From: Cyclobacteriaceae bacterium
Lineage (GTDB): Bacteria; Bacteroidota; Bacteroidia; Cytophagales; Cyclobacteriaceae
NCBI GenBank assembly: GCA_028278225.1
Contig: JANQEU010000014.1
Span: forward strand, 142,397-206,396
Direction: 5' to 3'
Length of the DNA stretch: 64,000 nucleotides
In this document: positions 50,970 to 60,773 of the stretch, one piece after another
How the letters are laid out: every line of letters begins with the position of its first letter
Numbering within the stretch: position 1 is the stretch's first letter
Program-made: the position numbers and the translations under genes
The notes under the pieces: model-generated
The model's database searches: none
Told to the model about the DNA's origin: nothing
Seen by the model: the letters and a program-made list of their open reading frames with translations, nothing else

Positions 50970-52169
50970 TTGAGCAGGAGTGATTTTGAGGAAGGATTTA
51001 TCAAAGACAACAGTATCTATAGAAAGGGATGGCGTAGACACCCCGACCGGAAGATAGGTGAAGTCAAAGGAGGTGATAGTAAAATTTCAATTGAATACTT
51101 CAGGGACAGATTTTCCCGGCTCCGGACGAAGATCAGCAATCTGAACCAACGTATTGATTCCGAGCCGAACAAAGGAAGTTTCCTCATGAGCTTGCTTCAC
51201 ATGAGGGAAAATCTTTCTTCTCATGACGGACTTGGGGACTACGAAAAACTGGAGCGTCAGTTGGACCAGTTAATTGATACTATCCGTGAGACGATCAGGA
51301 AAAATCGTCTGAGAAATCTTGAAATAAAAACCTCCCTTCTGCAGGAAGTCAAAGAAGCGGCTAATGAGGTCAATTGGCGTACTGCTTCCCAACTTATCAA
51401 TGAGATCCGATCCAAATGGATCCGTACGGGAAATATGACTGAAAATGCCAGGATAGAAGAAGAATTTTGGGAGATTATCAATGATTTTTTCGAAAGAAGA
51501 AGATCATTTTATGAGGATAAGAAGAAACTTGCCACACACTATGAGGCGACCTACAGGGATCTGATCTCCCAGGCTGAAAAACTCGAAACAACAGACCTGA
51601 AAAAAAGAAAGGAACAAATCAATGATCTGAAAACAAAGTGGCGGGACAACGGTCCGGTTTCGTCCGAAATTTATAAGCCTCTGGTAAAATCATTTCATGA
51701 TGCCCTCAAAGCGGGGATGGCAAGGCCGGGTGAATCCATAGCATCAATTTTTACTGAAATCCGGGACGCTTGCAAAGAAAAGACGCCGGGTAATAGGGTC
51801 CTGAATGCTTACCAGGTCAAGATCAAAAGTCTGAAGACCCTTTCTGAAAAAGACAGGGAATTTAGGAAGGAAGCTTTTGACCTGATATTCAGGTGTTTGG
51901 AATTAAACTTTATCAATAACCAATGCGAGAAACGTTATAAAAAGTTTAATGAAAAACCCCAAAAAGAACAAAATGACCTAAAAATTGATTTAGTCAAGGA
52001 GTTACTTGATCGTGATAAATCGGATTTATCCATATTCGAGCTAAATATGGAGAAATTCAACAGCAGGGATAAAGAGATTACCAAAATGATGGAGAAAAAA
52101 GTGATGAGACAAAAGCAAAAAATTGCGTTAAAAGAATCAATCTTAGGCGAACTAAAGGGCAATAAATGA
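50970..52169 (+). CDS. DUF349-domain helical protein
   Basis: A 399-residue, highly charged and almost wholly helical protein with DUF349-like modules (EVNWRTASQLINEIRSKWIRTG, LETTDLKKRKEQINDLKTKW). An in-frame stop lies 5 codons upstream, so TTG 50970 is the best start, giving MSRSDFEEG. Similar proteins in Bacteroidota are uncharacterised cytosolic coiled coils. It is divergent from ettA. Confidence 0.75.
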   Translation: MSRSDFEEGFIKDNSIYRKGWRRHPDRKIGEVKGGDSKISIEYFRDRFSRLRTKISNLNQRIDSEPNKGSFLMSLLHMRENLSSHDGLGDYEKLERQLDQLIDTIRETIRKNRLRNLEIKTSLLQEVKEAANEVNWRTASQLINEIRSKWIRTGNMTENARIEEEFWEIINDFFERRRSFYEDKKKLATHYEATYRDLISQAEKLETTDLKKRKEQINDLKTKWRDNGPVSSEIYKPLVKSFHDALKAGMARPGESIASIFTEIRDACKEKTPGNRVLNAYQVKIKSLKTLSEKDREFRKEAFDLIFRCLELNFINNQCEKRYKKFNEKPQKEQNDLKIDLVKELLDRDKSDLSIFELNMEKFNSRDKEITKMMEKKVMRQKQKIALKESILGELKGNK

Positions 52170-52230
52170 CGTAAGGTGAGTACAACAAACCCTATATCGA
52201 CGAGTTTGCTTTTTAGTCCGTTTTTTTGAG

Positions 52231-52260
52231 TTTGAAATATCAATTTAAATTCTATTTTTG
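52231..52260 (+). promoter_or_regulatory. Promoter of the DUF2795 gene
   Basis: TTTG at 52231-52234 and TATTTTTG at 52253-52260, 18 bases apart, match the Bacteroidota -33/-7 pattern. The gene starts 36 bases further on. Confidence 0.65.
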
Positions 52261-52296
52261 CACGATTATTTTAGAAAGCTTTCAAAAGAATAGTAT

Positions 52297-52518
52297 ATGT
52301 ACTGGACATTAGAATTAGCTTCCTACCTTGAGGATGCTCCCTGGCCGGCGACTAAAGATGAGTTAATTGACTATTCTATCCGTTCTGGAGCGCCCCTGGA
52401 AGTGGTAGAGAATCTACAGGAACTGGAGGATGACGGGCAACCATATGAGAACATTGAGGAGATATGGCCCGACTATCCTACAAAGGAAGATTTCTTCTTC
52501 AACGAGGATGAGTACTAA
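52297..52518 (+). CDS. DUF2795-domain small acidic protein
   Basis: A 73-residue acidic protein. LASYLEDAPWPATKDELIDY and SGAPLEVVENLQELEDDG match the DUF2795 fold, a small winged-helix-like unit common in Bacteroidota and other phyla. The very acidic C-terminus (EDFFFNEDEY) could allow protein contacts. Its function is unknown. It has its own well-formed promoter. Confidence 0.88.
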   Translation: MYWTLELASYLEDAPWPATKDELIDYSIRSGAPLEVVENLQELEDDGQPYENIEEIWPDYPTKEDFFFNEDEY

Positions 52519-52610
52519 AAATTGATTGTAATCGGATTTGCTAAGTTCCGGCATCAATTCCCGTAACGGCTCCTCATATTTAGAGTGACAACCAATTTCA
52601 CATAATATTA

Positions 52611-52628
52611 TTTCGGGTTTTCCCGAAA
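52611..52628 (-). terminator. Possible terminator of queA-ispD
   Basis: TTTCGGG-TTTT-CCCGAAA forms a 7-bp stem with a 4-base loop, about 10 bases beyond the ispD stop. The following bases are AT-rich but there is no clean T-run. Confidence 0.45.
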
Positions 52629-52637
52629 ACAACAACA

Positions 52638-53300
52638 CTAACTCAAAATGGCCTCGGCGAATCGGAGGTCCCCCGGTGTGGTGATCTTGATGTTTTCATA
52701 ACTGCCTTCCACGAGCGTGATATCATACCCTGCCGCCTCATAAACCGAAGCGTCATCGGTGAAGGCCGGTTGAAAATCTCTATCATACGCCAGTTTCAGC
52801 AGTCTCAAATCAAAGGTCTGGGGAGTCTGAACAATCCAGAAATCTGAGCGATCCTTTGCGATGGTTCCGGATCCGTGCTTTTCACGGATAGAATCTTTCA
52901 ACGGAACGGCAACGACTGCACTGCCGTACTGTTTTGCCTTTTCATATGACCCTGCTATGGCATTGGTTGTCACACAAGGCCTCACCGCGTCATGAACGGC
53001 AACATATCCCTCACCGCTGAGGTGTTCCAATGCATTTTTGACCGAATGAAACCTGGTCTCTCCGCCTTCCACGGTTTGAATGTCAATGTTCCGCAAATAC
53101 TTCTGTTTGATTTCATCCCACCTCCTGAAATGATCTCCAGGTATAGTTACACTTATCCGGATCGTGGCATCGAATGAAAGAAATCTGTTGACAGAGTGAA
53201 CAATTATCGGCAAACCGCCAATCTCTATGAATTGCTTGGGTAATTCAGAGGTCATCCGAACTCCCTTACCGCCGGCAACTATAATGGCATAAAGAGACAT
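52638..53300 (-). CDS. ispD: 2-C-methyl-D-erythritol 4-phosphate cytidylyltransferase
   Basis: A 220-residue enzyme of the MEP isoprenoid pathway that joins CTP and MEP. The nucleotide-binding start IIVAGGKGVRMTSELPKQF, the VAVHDAVRPCV loop and the TDDASVYEAAG segment are the family signature. It follows queA by 7 bases and is probably in one transcript with it. Confidence 0.93.
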   Translation of the reverse strand: MSLYAIIVAGGKGVRMTSELPKQFIEIGGLPIIVHSVNRFLSFDATIRISVTIPGDHFRRWDEIKQKYLRNIDIQTVEGGETRFHSVKNALEHLSGEGYVAVHDAVRPCVTTNAIAGSYEKAKQYGSAVVAVPLKDSIREKHGSGTIAKDRSDFWIVQTPQTFDLRLLKLAYDRDFQPAFTDDASVYEAAGYDITLVEGSYENIKITTPGDLRFAEAILS

Positions 53301-53307
53301 CAGATCT

Positions 53308-54354
53308 CTATAGGATCAACATTGCATCTCCGTAGGTAAAGAACCGGTATTTCTCTTTTATGGCTGTTTGGTATGCGTCCATGATCAACTCATAGCCGCC
53401 AAATGCAGACGCCATCATAAGCAATGTAGATTCCGGTAAGTGGAAATTGGTGATCAGGGCGTTGCATATCTTGAATTCAAACGGAGGAAATATGAATTTG
53501 TCGGTCCAACCGGAATTTGCTTTCAGCCGGCCGCCGGCTGAGACTGAAGATTCCAATGTTCTCATCACAGTTGTTCCAACTGCGATTACCTTCCTCTTTT
53601 CATCCAGAGACCTGTTGACTCTGTCAGCCGTTTCTTCTTCTACCCTGTAGTTCTCACTATCCATTTTGTGTTTGGTCAAATCTTCGACATCCACGGGCCG
53701 AAACGTACCAAGCCCTACGTGGAGCGTGATAGGATGGATATCCACTCCAACGATTTCCAGACGTTTCATGATTTGCCTTGTGAAGTGAAGCCCTGCCGTA
53801 GGCGCGGCTACCGCACCAACATGTTCAGCGAAGATTGTTTGAAACCGCTCTTTGTCCTCAGGTTCTGCCGGGCGATTCAGATTCTTGGGAAGAGGGGTCT
53901 CCCCCAGATTATCAATGAGCTTATAGAAATCATGCTGCTCACCATCAAATAAAAACCGTATCGTTCTACCCCGCGAGGTGGTGTTGTCAATTACTTCGGC
54001 TACAAGTTCGCCATCACCGAAATAAAGTTTATTTCCTACGCGGATCTTTCTGGCGGGATCTACAAGTACATCCCACAAATGCATGTCGGCGTTTAATTCT
54101 CTCAGCAAAAAAACTTCGATTTTTGCACCGGTCTTCTCTTTATTTCCGTATAAACGAGCAGGAAATACTTTGGTGTTGTTAATGACCATAACATCACCCT
54201 CTTCAAAATACTCGACAATGTCTTTGAAAATCTTATGTTCAATTTTCCCTGACTCCTTGTGGATCACCATCAACCGAGATTCATCTCGATTCTCTGTTGG
54301 ATGCAACGCAATATGGCTTGAAGGTAGATCAAATTTGAACGCTGATAATTTCAT
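53308..54354 (-). CDS. queA: tRNA preQ1(34) S-adenosylmethionine ribosyltransferase-isomerase
   Basis: A 348-residue enzyme of queuosine synthesis that transfers and isomerises the ribosyl group of S-adenosylmethionine to preQ1 in tRNA. Diagnostic segments are [37 protein letters not shown] and the C-terminal [15 protein letters not shown]. The length is normal. It starts [19 protein letters not shown], and a likely promoter lies about 45 bases upstream. Confidence 0.95.
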   Translation of the reverse strand: MKLSAFKFDLPSSHIALHPTENRDESRLMVIHKESGKIEHKIFKDIVEYFEEGDVMVINNTKVFPARLYGNKEKTGAKIEVFLLRELNADMHLWDVLVDPARKIRVGNKLYFGDGELVAEVIDNTTSRGRTIRFLFDGEQHDFYKLIDNLGETPLPKNLNRPAEPEDKERFQTIFAEHVGAVAAPTAGLHFTRQIMKRLEIVGVDIHPITLHVGLGTFRPVDVEDLTKHKMDSENYRVEEETADRVNRSLDEKRKVIAVGTTVMRTLESSVSAGGRLKANSGWTDKFIFPPFEFKICNALITNFHLPESTLLMMASAFGGYELIMDAYQTAIKEKYRFFTYGDAMLIL

Positions 54355-54397
54355 GGACTAGTAAAGAATTAAGAACGGCATTGGACAAATTGGTGCG

Positions 54398-54405
54398 CAA
54401 AGCTA
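54398..54405 (-). promoter_or_regulatory. Likely -7 box of queA-ispD
   Basis: TAGCTTTG on the minus strand matches TAnnTTTG, 43 bases before the queA start. No clear TTTG is seen at the -33 distance. Confidence 0.4.
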
Positions 54406-54463
54406 GCAAATTGTTTTATTTTAAATTCGAATTTCGCAGATTACCTTATAATAATCCTGTCTA

Positions 54464-55720
54464 ATGAATCTCATCGTCAAACTTATATTGGAAAGTTTTC
54501 GATTTGCTGCTAATGCCTTGAAAATGAATTTGCTCCGTACAACACTTTCACTGCTCGGGGTGACCATTGGTATTTTTGCAATTATCGGGGTGTTCACGTT
54601 GGTTGATTCTTTGGAGAACAGCATTAAGGATAGCCTGAATTTCCTGGGAACTAATAACATCAATGTGGAGAAGTGGCCTTATGGATTAGGCGGTGGTCCC
54701 TATCCGTGGTGGAAGTATCTCAAGCGGCCTCATCCTACATTTGAGGAATATGAATTTCTTGCTGAAAACGTCAAAAATGCCCAGGGCATTGCCATTTTCG
54801 GGGTTAGAGGTGGGGTGACCGCCAAGTTTGAAAGCAATAGCAGCACGGATATCGATCTGATCGGGACGACGTACGGGCACAAGGATGTTTATGAAATGAC
54901 AATTGAATCAGGACGGTATTTCACACAGCAGGAAATCCATGCAGGCCGGAATGTCATCATTATAGGTCACCGCGTAGCAAAGGACCTGTTCCCTCAGTCT
55001 TCTCCGATTGGAAAAATGGTCAAAATAAAAGGGTTGAAATACTATGTCATTGGTAAGCTCAAGGAGGAAGGAGAGAGTTTTCTGGGTGCCCCAAGCTTCG
55101 ATGAGCAGATCTATATGCCTTTCGCTGCATTTACTAAACTATATTACTCCGGAAGGGGGAGAGGAGGGGTCGAGCCGTCAATTACATTGAAGGGTCTGGA
55201 ATCTGACATAGGTTTGGTGGAGATTGAAGCCGAACTTCGGGGGCTCATGCGCAGGATGAGAGGCCTTAAGCCAAAACAGGAAGACAATTTTGCATTGAAC
55301 AGGCCTGAGGCCATTGCCAATTTTATCGGGTCGACGTTCGATGTATTAGGTGTGGCCGGCTGGATCATCGGTTCCTTCTCGATCCTGGTTGGGGGATTCG
55401 GCATTGCCAACATCATGTTTGTTTCAGTAAGAGAACGGACTAATATTATTGGCATCCAAAAATCACTCGGAGCCAAAAACTACTTCATACTTTTTCAGTT
55501 CTTATTTGAGTCCGTGTTTTTATCAGTGCTTGGTGGACTTGTAGGGATCATGCTTGTCTATTTGCTGAGCCTGGTAAGCCTTGGTAACTTGGACCTGGCA
55601 TTAAGCATTAAGAATATCACTATCGGACTGGGAGTTTCAGCAGCCATCGGAATGGCGTCCGGCATTATTCCGGCTGCATTGGCTGCCAGGATGGACCCGG
55701 TGATTGCTATCAGGTCATAA
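54464..55720 (+). CDS. MacB-family ABC transporter permease (single module)
   Basis: A 418-residue permease of the classical MacB layout: an N-terminal helix (LLGVTIGIFAIIGVFTLVDSL), a periplasmic domain and three C-terminal helices with coupling motif ERTNIIGIQKSLGAKNYF. It is half the size of the two orphan permeases earlier in the window. No ATPase or HlyD gene is adjacent. It is divergent from queA and ends 5 bases before the DUF1648 gene. Confidence 0.9.
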   Translation: MNLIVKLILESFRFAANALKMNLLRTTLSLLGVTIGIFAIIGVFTLVDSLENSIKDSLNFLGTNNINVEKWPYGLGGGPYPWWKYLKRPHPTFEEYEFLAENVKNAQGIAIFGVRGGVTAKFESNSSTDIDLIGTTYGHKDVYEMTIESGRYFTQQEIHAGRNVIIIGHRVAKDLFPQSSPIGKMVKIKGLKYYVIGKLKEEGESFLGAPSFDEQIYMPFAAFTKLYYSGRGRGGVEPSITLKGLESDIGLVEIEAELRGLMRRMRGLKPKQEDNFALNRPEAIANFIGSTFDVLGVAGWIIGSFSILVGGFGIANIMFVSVRERTNIIGIQKSLGAKNYFILFQFLFESVFLSVLGGLVGIMLVYLLSLVSLGNLDLALSIKNITIGLGVSAAIGMASGIIPAALAARMDPVIAIRS

Positions 55721-55725
55721 TCCGT

Positions 55726-56274
55726 TTATTGCGAGGAAAATGATCTGGATACAAAGAAGAACATTACTGCCGAAATCACAACAATGAGTAATATAACGGA
55801 ATAACTACCCAGAGAAATTGATTTCTCAAGGCTGATCGATACCGTGCTCAATGTCACGTAAGCAAAAAAAGAACACACAACTGCATTCATCACCCTGATT
55901 AATCTTGCACTGATGCGATATTGTCGCTTTGCGTTTTCCTCGGTGATCTCTACCAAATAGTTATGCCTGTGAGGAATTTTTGCCACAAAAAACAACAACA
56001 GAAACAATCCGGTATTGATTGACATCAGGAAAAAAAGTGTTGCCTTGGATCCGTACGAATCCGGCTCACCGGAGAAGTCAAAATGCACAGGGATAGTATC
56101 CGGTAAAATACCGTAGTAATAAATCGGAACCAATATGGAAATCAGTAATGCAAGGAGCGCAATACCTTCCAGTGTATTATCCCACCAATCACGCTTTATC
56201 TTAACTTTCGGCCGATTGCTCAACTGTAACTTCCTCTCCTGTGATCTTAGCTTTGATTTTTGTCTCGAGTTCAT
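55726..56274 (-). CDS. DUF1648-domain membrane protein
   Basis: A protein of up to 182 residues with four hydrophobic helices. The loop [20 protein letters not shown] is the DUF1648 signature. From ATG 56274 the frame overlaps the 3' end of recA by 74 bases; a TTG at 56223 would shorten the overlap to 23 bases and remove a basic leader. It is probably read through from recA. Function unknown. Confidence 0.75.
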   Translation of the reverse strand: MNSRQKSKLRSQERKLQLSNRPKVKIKRDWWDNTLEGIALLALLISILVPIYYYGILPDTIPVHFDFSGEPDSYGSKATLFFLMSINTGLFLLLFFVAKIPHRHNYLVEITEENAKRQYRISARLIRVMNAVVCSFFAYVTLSTVSISLEKSISLGSYSVILLIVVISAVMFFFVSRSFSSQ

Positions 56275-57229
56275 CCATTAACTCGGGATTATCTTCAACG
56301 AGTTGCTTTACAGCATCGCGGCCCTGACCAAGCTTATTGCCATCATATGCAAACCATGAACCTGATTTTTGAATAATATCGAGCTCAACCCCCAGGTCAA
56401 TTATCTCCCCGGATTTACTTATCCCCCTGCCGTACATTATGTCAAACTCCACCGTTTTGAATGGAGGAGCCACCTTATTTTTTACCACTTTGACCCTCGT
56501 TCGATTTCCAAGGACATTGTCGGCGCTTTCCTTGATCTGACCTATTCTTCTGATATCCAATCTGACCGATGAGTAAAATTTAAGTGCATTTCCTCCTGTC
56601 GTGGTTTCGGGATTCCCAAACATTACCCCGATTTTTTCACGGAGCTGATTTATAAAAATACAGGAGCATCCCGTTTTGTTTATTGTACCTGTAAGCTTTC
56701 GTAAGGCCTGAGACATTAAACGCGCCTGAAGCCCCATTTTACTGTCTCCCATTTCACCTTCAAGTTCACCTCTTGGTACCAGGGCCGCGACAGAATCAAT
56801 AACGATGACGTCGATGGCTCCGGACCGGATCAGATGCTCAGCGATCTCAAGTGCCTGCTCACCATTGTCAGGCTGAGAGATCAGAAGGTTTTCAGTATCA
56901 ATTCCCAGCCTTTCGGCATATGTCTTGTCAAATGCATGCTCCGCATCAATAAAGGCAGCCAATCCTCCATTTTTTTGGGCCTCAGCAATGCAGTGCATGG
57001 CCAGTGTTGTTTTACCTGAAGACTCCGGTCCATAAACTTCAATGACCCTGCCCCTGGGGATCCCCCCCACTCCAAGTGCTATATCAAGGCCAATAGAACC
57101 GGTAGATATCACAGGGATATCAAGAACCTTCTCATCACTGAGTTTCATGATAGTCCCTTTCCCATAGGTTTTCTCTAGTTTATCAATGGTTAATTGGAGT
57201 GCTTTTAATTTTTCCGAATTGTCTGACAT
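56201..57229 (-). CDS. recA: Recombinase RecA
   Basis: A 342-residue RecA of normal length. Walker [10 protein letters not shown] (67-75), [11 protein letters not shown] (Walker B) and the DNA-binding loop region [22 protein letters not shown] are all intact. It drives strand exchange and the SOS response. The C-terminus is acidic and overlaps the downstream DUF1648 frame. A promoter box lies about 50 bases upstream. Confidence 0.98.
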   Translation of the reverse strand: MSDNSEKLKALQLTIDKLEKTYGKGTIMKLSDEKVLDIPVISTGSIGLDIALGVGGIPRGRVIEVYGPESSGKTTLAMHCIAEAQKNGGLAAFIDAEHAFDKTYAERLGIDTENLLISQPDNGEQALEIAEHLIRSGAIDVIVIDSVAALVPRGELEGEMGDSKMGLQARLMSQALRKLTGTINKTGCSCIFINQLREKIGVMFGNPETTTGGNALKFYSSVRLDIRRIGQIKESADNVLGNRTRVKVVKNKVAPPFKTVEFDIMYGRGISKSGEIIDLGVELDIIQKSGSWFAYDGNKLGQGRDAVKQLVEDNPELMDELETKIKAKITGEEVTVEQSAES

Positions 57230-57279
57230 GAATTGAATGTTTAGGAATAATGAAGAAAAGCCAACTCAATGGCATCCAA

Positions 57280-57287
57280 CAAATCTA
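57280..57287 (-). promoter_or_regulatory. Likely -7 box of recA
   Basis: TAGATTTG on the minus strand matches TAnnTTTG about 50 bases before the recA start. No -33 TTTG and no obvious SOS box were seen. Confidence 0.5.
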
Positions 57288-57339
57288 GTTGAATAAAGGA
57301 AATTTAGGATACAGAGATTACTAATTTTATTAGTTTCAG

Positions 57340-57753
57340 CTATTCTGTTTTGGTCCCGTCCAAATTTGTTTCCACCTTCTTTTCACTTTGAACGAGGTAA
57401 ATAAGAAAAATACCCAAGGCTGTGCCAATAGGGAATTTAAACAGCAGTATCACAGCCGGGATCAAAGCTAACTTTTTTGCCCATGACTGATTGCTGATCA
57501 ATCCGAAGCCCGAGAGCAGTAATAGTAAAGAAACAGTCAAATAAAAGATCGGAATGACGTAAAATAGCTTGAAAGGCGATGAAAAACGGAATACCCCCAG
57601 TGTAATATGATCGGTGAAATGAAACCAGTCCGAATGAAACAAAAAATTGATAGAATTGTATGAAAGGATAACCAATGGAATAATTATAAATCCCAAAACG
57701 ATGAATATTTTTCCTACTATGGCCAAATTGTGCCGGGTATCTTCCAAATTCAT
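57340..57753 (-). CDS. Hypothetical membrane protein
   Basis: A 137-residue protein with three or four hydrophobic helices (IVGKIFIVLGFIIIPLVIL, LFYVIPIFYLTVSLLLLLSG, LALIPAVILLFKFPIG) and a charged C-terminal tail. No family is recognised. It lies upstream of recA on the same strand with a 110-base gap, and is divergent from the peptidase gene. Confidence 0.6.
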   Translation of the reverse strand: MNLEDTRHNLAIVGKIFIVLGFIIIPLVILSYNSINFLFHSDWFHFTDHITLGVFRFSSPFKLFYVIPIFYLTVSLLLLLSGFGLISNQSWAKKLALIPAVILLFKFPIGTALGIFLIYLVQSEKKVETNLDGTKTE

Positions 57754-57818
57754 TAGTTAAAGGTATTAATTATTACTATGTATTGCAAGGTATTAAACGA
57801 TATTCAGTACAGTAAGTT

Positions 57819-58838
57819 ATGAATTGGAAACATTGGTTACTGATCAGCATAATTTCCATCATCATGATCGTGATAATCATTTATCGCGAACTCATCGGAT
57901 ATGGTATCGCACAGGCCAGGGGTCAGATTGCCATCATGCGCAACACTGTTCCCATTGAAGACATTATGAACGGGCCTGCTCCCGACTCCGTAAAGGTCAA
58001 GATACAGGTCATTCAGGATGTTAAGAATTATGCCGAGTCAATCGGGTTGGTCCCGACAGAGAATTATAGTACTTACTATGATCAAAAAGGCAGATCCGTG
58101 CTATGGAATGTCTCGGCTTGTCAGCCTTTTGCATTTGAGCCAAAAGAATGGACTTTCCCATTCCTTGGCAGTTTTGCCTACAAAGGTTTTTTTGACCTGG
58201 AGAAGGCAAAGGAGGAAGAAGCCATACTCAGATCGGAAGGATACGACACCAACATCAGAAGTGTCGGTGCATGGTCCACATTAGGCTGGTTTAAAGATCC
58301 TATCCTCTCCAATATGCTGAACAGGCCTAAGGGCGACCTGGCTGAATTGATCTTTCACGAACTCACCCATGGTACCATCTTTGTCAGGGACTCTCTTGAG
58401 TTCAATGAGAATCTTGCATCATTTATTGGTGAAAAAGCTACAGTCCAGTTTCTAACAGACAGGTATGGTGAAAACTCAAATGAGCTCAAAGAATATGAAA
58501 TGGGAGTTTCGGATGCGCGGAAATTCAGATCCCATCTCCTTCGCGGCAGATCATATCTTGACAGCCTTTACCAATCGTTTCCAAGTGATTCGCCAGTTGA
58601 AACCAGGGCCGAATTAAAAAGTGAGATGATCAACTCAATTGTTGAGGCAATCGATACAATTGATTTCTACCAATCTTATTATTATGAGATTTTCAAAAAC
58701 AGAAAACCCAATAATGCCTATTTCATGTCATTCAAGAGATATTACTCCTATAAAGAAGACCTTCAATCCTTATTTGAACGACAGGGAGGCGATATTTCAA
58801 AATTCATTACTTATTGCCGGAGTGAATATGATGATTAA
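57819..58838 (+). CDS. Putative aminopeptidase, PF10023/COG4324 family
   Basis: A 339-residue protein with an N-terminal membrane helix (WLLISIISIIMIVIIIY) and an extracytoplasmic metallopeptidase domain. The zinc motif HELTH lies at residues 180-184, with NENLASFIGEKA about 20 residues later supplying a probable third ligand. This matches the predicted aminopeptidase family; substrates are unknown. Direct repeats of AAGGTATTAA lie upstream at 57760 and 57787. Confidence 0.85.
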   Translation: MNWKHWLLISIISIIMIVIIIYRELIGYGIAQARGQIAIMRNTVPIEDIMNGPAPDSVKVKIQVIQDVKNYAESIGLVPTENYSTYYDQKGRSVLWNVSACQPFAFEPKEWTFPFLGSFAYKGFFDLEKAKEEEAILRSEGYDTNIRSVGAWSTLGWFKDPILSNMLNRPKGDLAELIFHELTHGTIFVRDSLEFNENLASFIGEKATVQFLTDRYGENSNELKEYEMGVSDARKFRSHLLRGRSYLDSLYQSFPSDSPVETRAELKSEMINSIVEAIDTIDFYQSYYYEIFKNRKPNNAYFMSFKRYYSYKEDLQSLFERQGGDISKFITYCRSEYDD

Positions 58839-58976
58839 GTAATTGTTAAGTGAAAGCCTGAAAAATCATTTCAACTTAACATTTGCTTATTCTATTTATT
58901 GTAGTCTTGTATGATGTTTTTTCGATTCTTAAGTTTCCATATTTTTATACTTATCAAATCTTAATGGCTGCTTCTT

Positions 58977-59663
58977 ATGGCAACAAATGACCAAAAGATC
59001 CTTATTGTCGACGACGAGTCAGATATTCTTGAACTGTTGAAATACAATCTGTCGAAAGAAGGTTATGAGGTCAGAACAGCCACAGATGGAATAAAAGGTG
59101 TCGAAATAGCAAAAAGCTTCAATCCGGATCTGATTATTCTTGACATTATGATGCCAAAACAGGACGGCGTTGAAACCTGCAGGCAGATCAGGGAAATTCC
59201 TGAACTATCGAACGTGTTTGTAATTTTTCTCACTGCCAGGTCCGAGGAGTACTCCGAAGTGGCGGCATTTGAAATGGGCGCTGATGATTACATAACCAAA
59301 CCCATAAAGCCCAGGGCTTTGATGAGTAGGTTGAATGCACTCTTCCGAAGGGAATCCAAAAAGAAACAGGAGTCATCAAAAATCACGATCGAAGATCTTG
59401 AAATTGACAGGACAAGTTACACCGTAAAACTTGGAGATGAGAAAATAAACCTGCCAAAAAAGGAATTTGAACTGTTGTATTTTTTAGCTCAGAATCCGGG
59501 CAAGGTTTACAGTAGAGATGAATTGCTTCAAAACATCTGGGGAACAGATGTATACGTACTTGCCAGGACCGTGGATGTCCATATCAGGAAAGTGCGGGAG
59601 AAAATCGGTAATAGCTATATCTCTACTGTTAAAGGTGTTGGCTACAAATTTGAAGTAAACTAA
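58977..59663 (+). CDS. OmpR/PhoB-family response regulator
   Basis: A 228-residue regulator: a receiver domain with acidic pocket VDDE (11-14), phospho-acceptor Asp56 in IILDIMMP and Lys in DYITKPIKP, then an OmpR-type winged helix (LPKKEFELLYFLAQNPGKVYSRDELL is its recognition region, in part). It is 9 bases upstream of its kinase. No pst or phosphatase genes are adjacent, so a PhoB role is only by similarity. Confidence 0.92.
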   Translation: MATNDQKILIVDDESDILELLKYNLSKEGYEVRTATDGIKGVEIAKSFNPDLIILDIMMPKQDGVETCRQIREIPELSNVFVIFLTARSEEYSEVAAFEMGADDYITKPIKPRALMSRLNALFRRESKKKQESSKITIEDLEIDRTSYTVKLGDEKINLPKKEFELLYFLAQNPGKVYSRDELLQNIWGTDVYVLARTVDVHIRKVREKIGNSYISTVKGVGYKFEVN

Positions 59664-59672
59664 GATTACCAA

Positions 59673-60773
59673 ATGGTATTCAATTCCAGGGCACTGGCGC
59701 TATTGTGCGGAATAACCATTGGCGGAGTAACAACCGCTTTCTTGTCCTTGGTCCCCGAGGTAAGCGGTCTGGCGCTCCTGATTGCCGGAGCACTGTCATT
59801 CTCTTCCGGGTATATCTTGTTCAGACTTGTTGCAGACTTCGTTTTTTTCAAGGAAATCGACAATATCCACGACGCCCTGAAAAGTATTCAGGATCAAGAC
59901 CTTTCTTTCTTATCCAGACAGACCAAATCGGCATGGAATCCGCTTCGAAGGATCAACAGGGAGATCCACAACTATGCAGAACGAAAGCAGCAGGAAATAG
60001 ATGAATTGAAGCGCATGGAGTTATTCCGGCGAGAGTTCATAGCAGACATTTCACACGAGTTGAAGACCCCCATATTTGCTGCGCAGGGTTTTGTGCACAC
60101 TTTGCTGGATGGTGCAGTGGAGGACAAAAAGGTAAGAGGAAAATTCCTGAAAAAGGCAGCTAAAAGCCTGGATGGGCTCAATATGCTGGTTCAGGATCTC
60201 CTCACAATTTCACAAATGGAGATTGGAGAGATCAAAATGCACTATGAAAATTTTGACATCATTGAATTGATCAGGGAGGTTTTTGACCAGTTGGAGGATA
60301 AATCGGAGAAAAAATCCATTACACTAAAGTTTAGCGGGGATTTCAAAGATCCTGCATATGTTCTGGCAGATTACCAAAGGATTTACCAGGTAATGACCAA
60401 CCTCATAACCAATGCTATAAAGTATACGAAAAATAAAGGTTATGTCATGGTAACGGTAAAAGAGATCGAAGAGAAGGTTGAAGTATCCGTTGAAGACAAC
60501 GGGCGGGGAATCCCTTCCGAAGACCTGAGCCGCATCTTTGAAAGGTTCTACCGTGTTGAAAAAAGCAGGTCAAAAGAAAAAGGCGGGACCGGGTTAGGGC
60601 TTTCCATAGTCAAACACATCATGGAAGCGCACAACACTAATATCGAAGTAAGCAGTGAATTGAAGAAGGGTTCGAAATTTTGGTTTAAACTTGAGAAAGG
60701 AAGCCCCACTCAAAAGCCCGTGTGGGAAGAGGAAGAGGATGAAGAAGAATACGCAAAATCCACTGAAGAATAG
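59673..60773 (+). CDS. PhoR-like sensor histidine kinase
   Basis: A 366-residue kinase with two N-terminal membrane helices and a very short extracytoplasmic loop, so it is unlikely to bind a large external ligand. The phospho-acceptor His128 is in FIADISHELKTP, and the ATPase shows N-box NLITNAIKYT, VEDNGRGIP and GGTGLGLSIVKH. There is no clear PAS domain. The C-terminus is acidic. It overlaps the pseudouridine synthase gene by 35 bases. Confidence 0.93.
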   Translation: MVFNSRALALLCGITIGGVTTAFLSLVPEVSGLALLIAGALSFSSGYILFRLVADFVFFKEIDNIHDALKSIQDQDLSFLSRQTKSAWNPLRRINREIHNYAERKQQEIDELKRMELFRREFIADISHELKTPIFAAQGFVHTLLDGAVEDKKVRGKFLKKAAKSLDGLNMLVQDLLTISQMEIGEIKMHYENFDIIELIREVFDQLEDKSEKKSITLKFSGDFKDPAYVLADYQRIYQVMTNLITNAIKYTKNKGYVMVTVKEIEEKVEVSVEDNGRGIPSEDLSRIFERFYRVEKSRSKEKGGTGLGLSIVKHIMEAHNTNIEVSSELKKGSKFWFKLEKGSPTQKPVWEEEEDEEEYAKSTEE

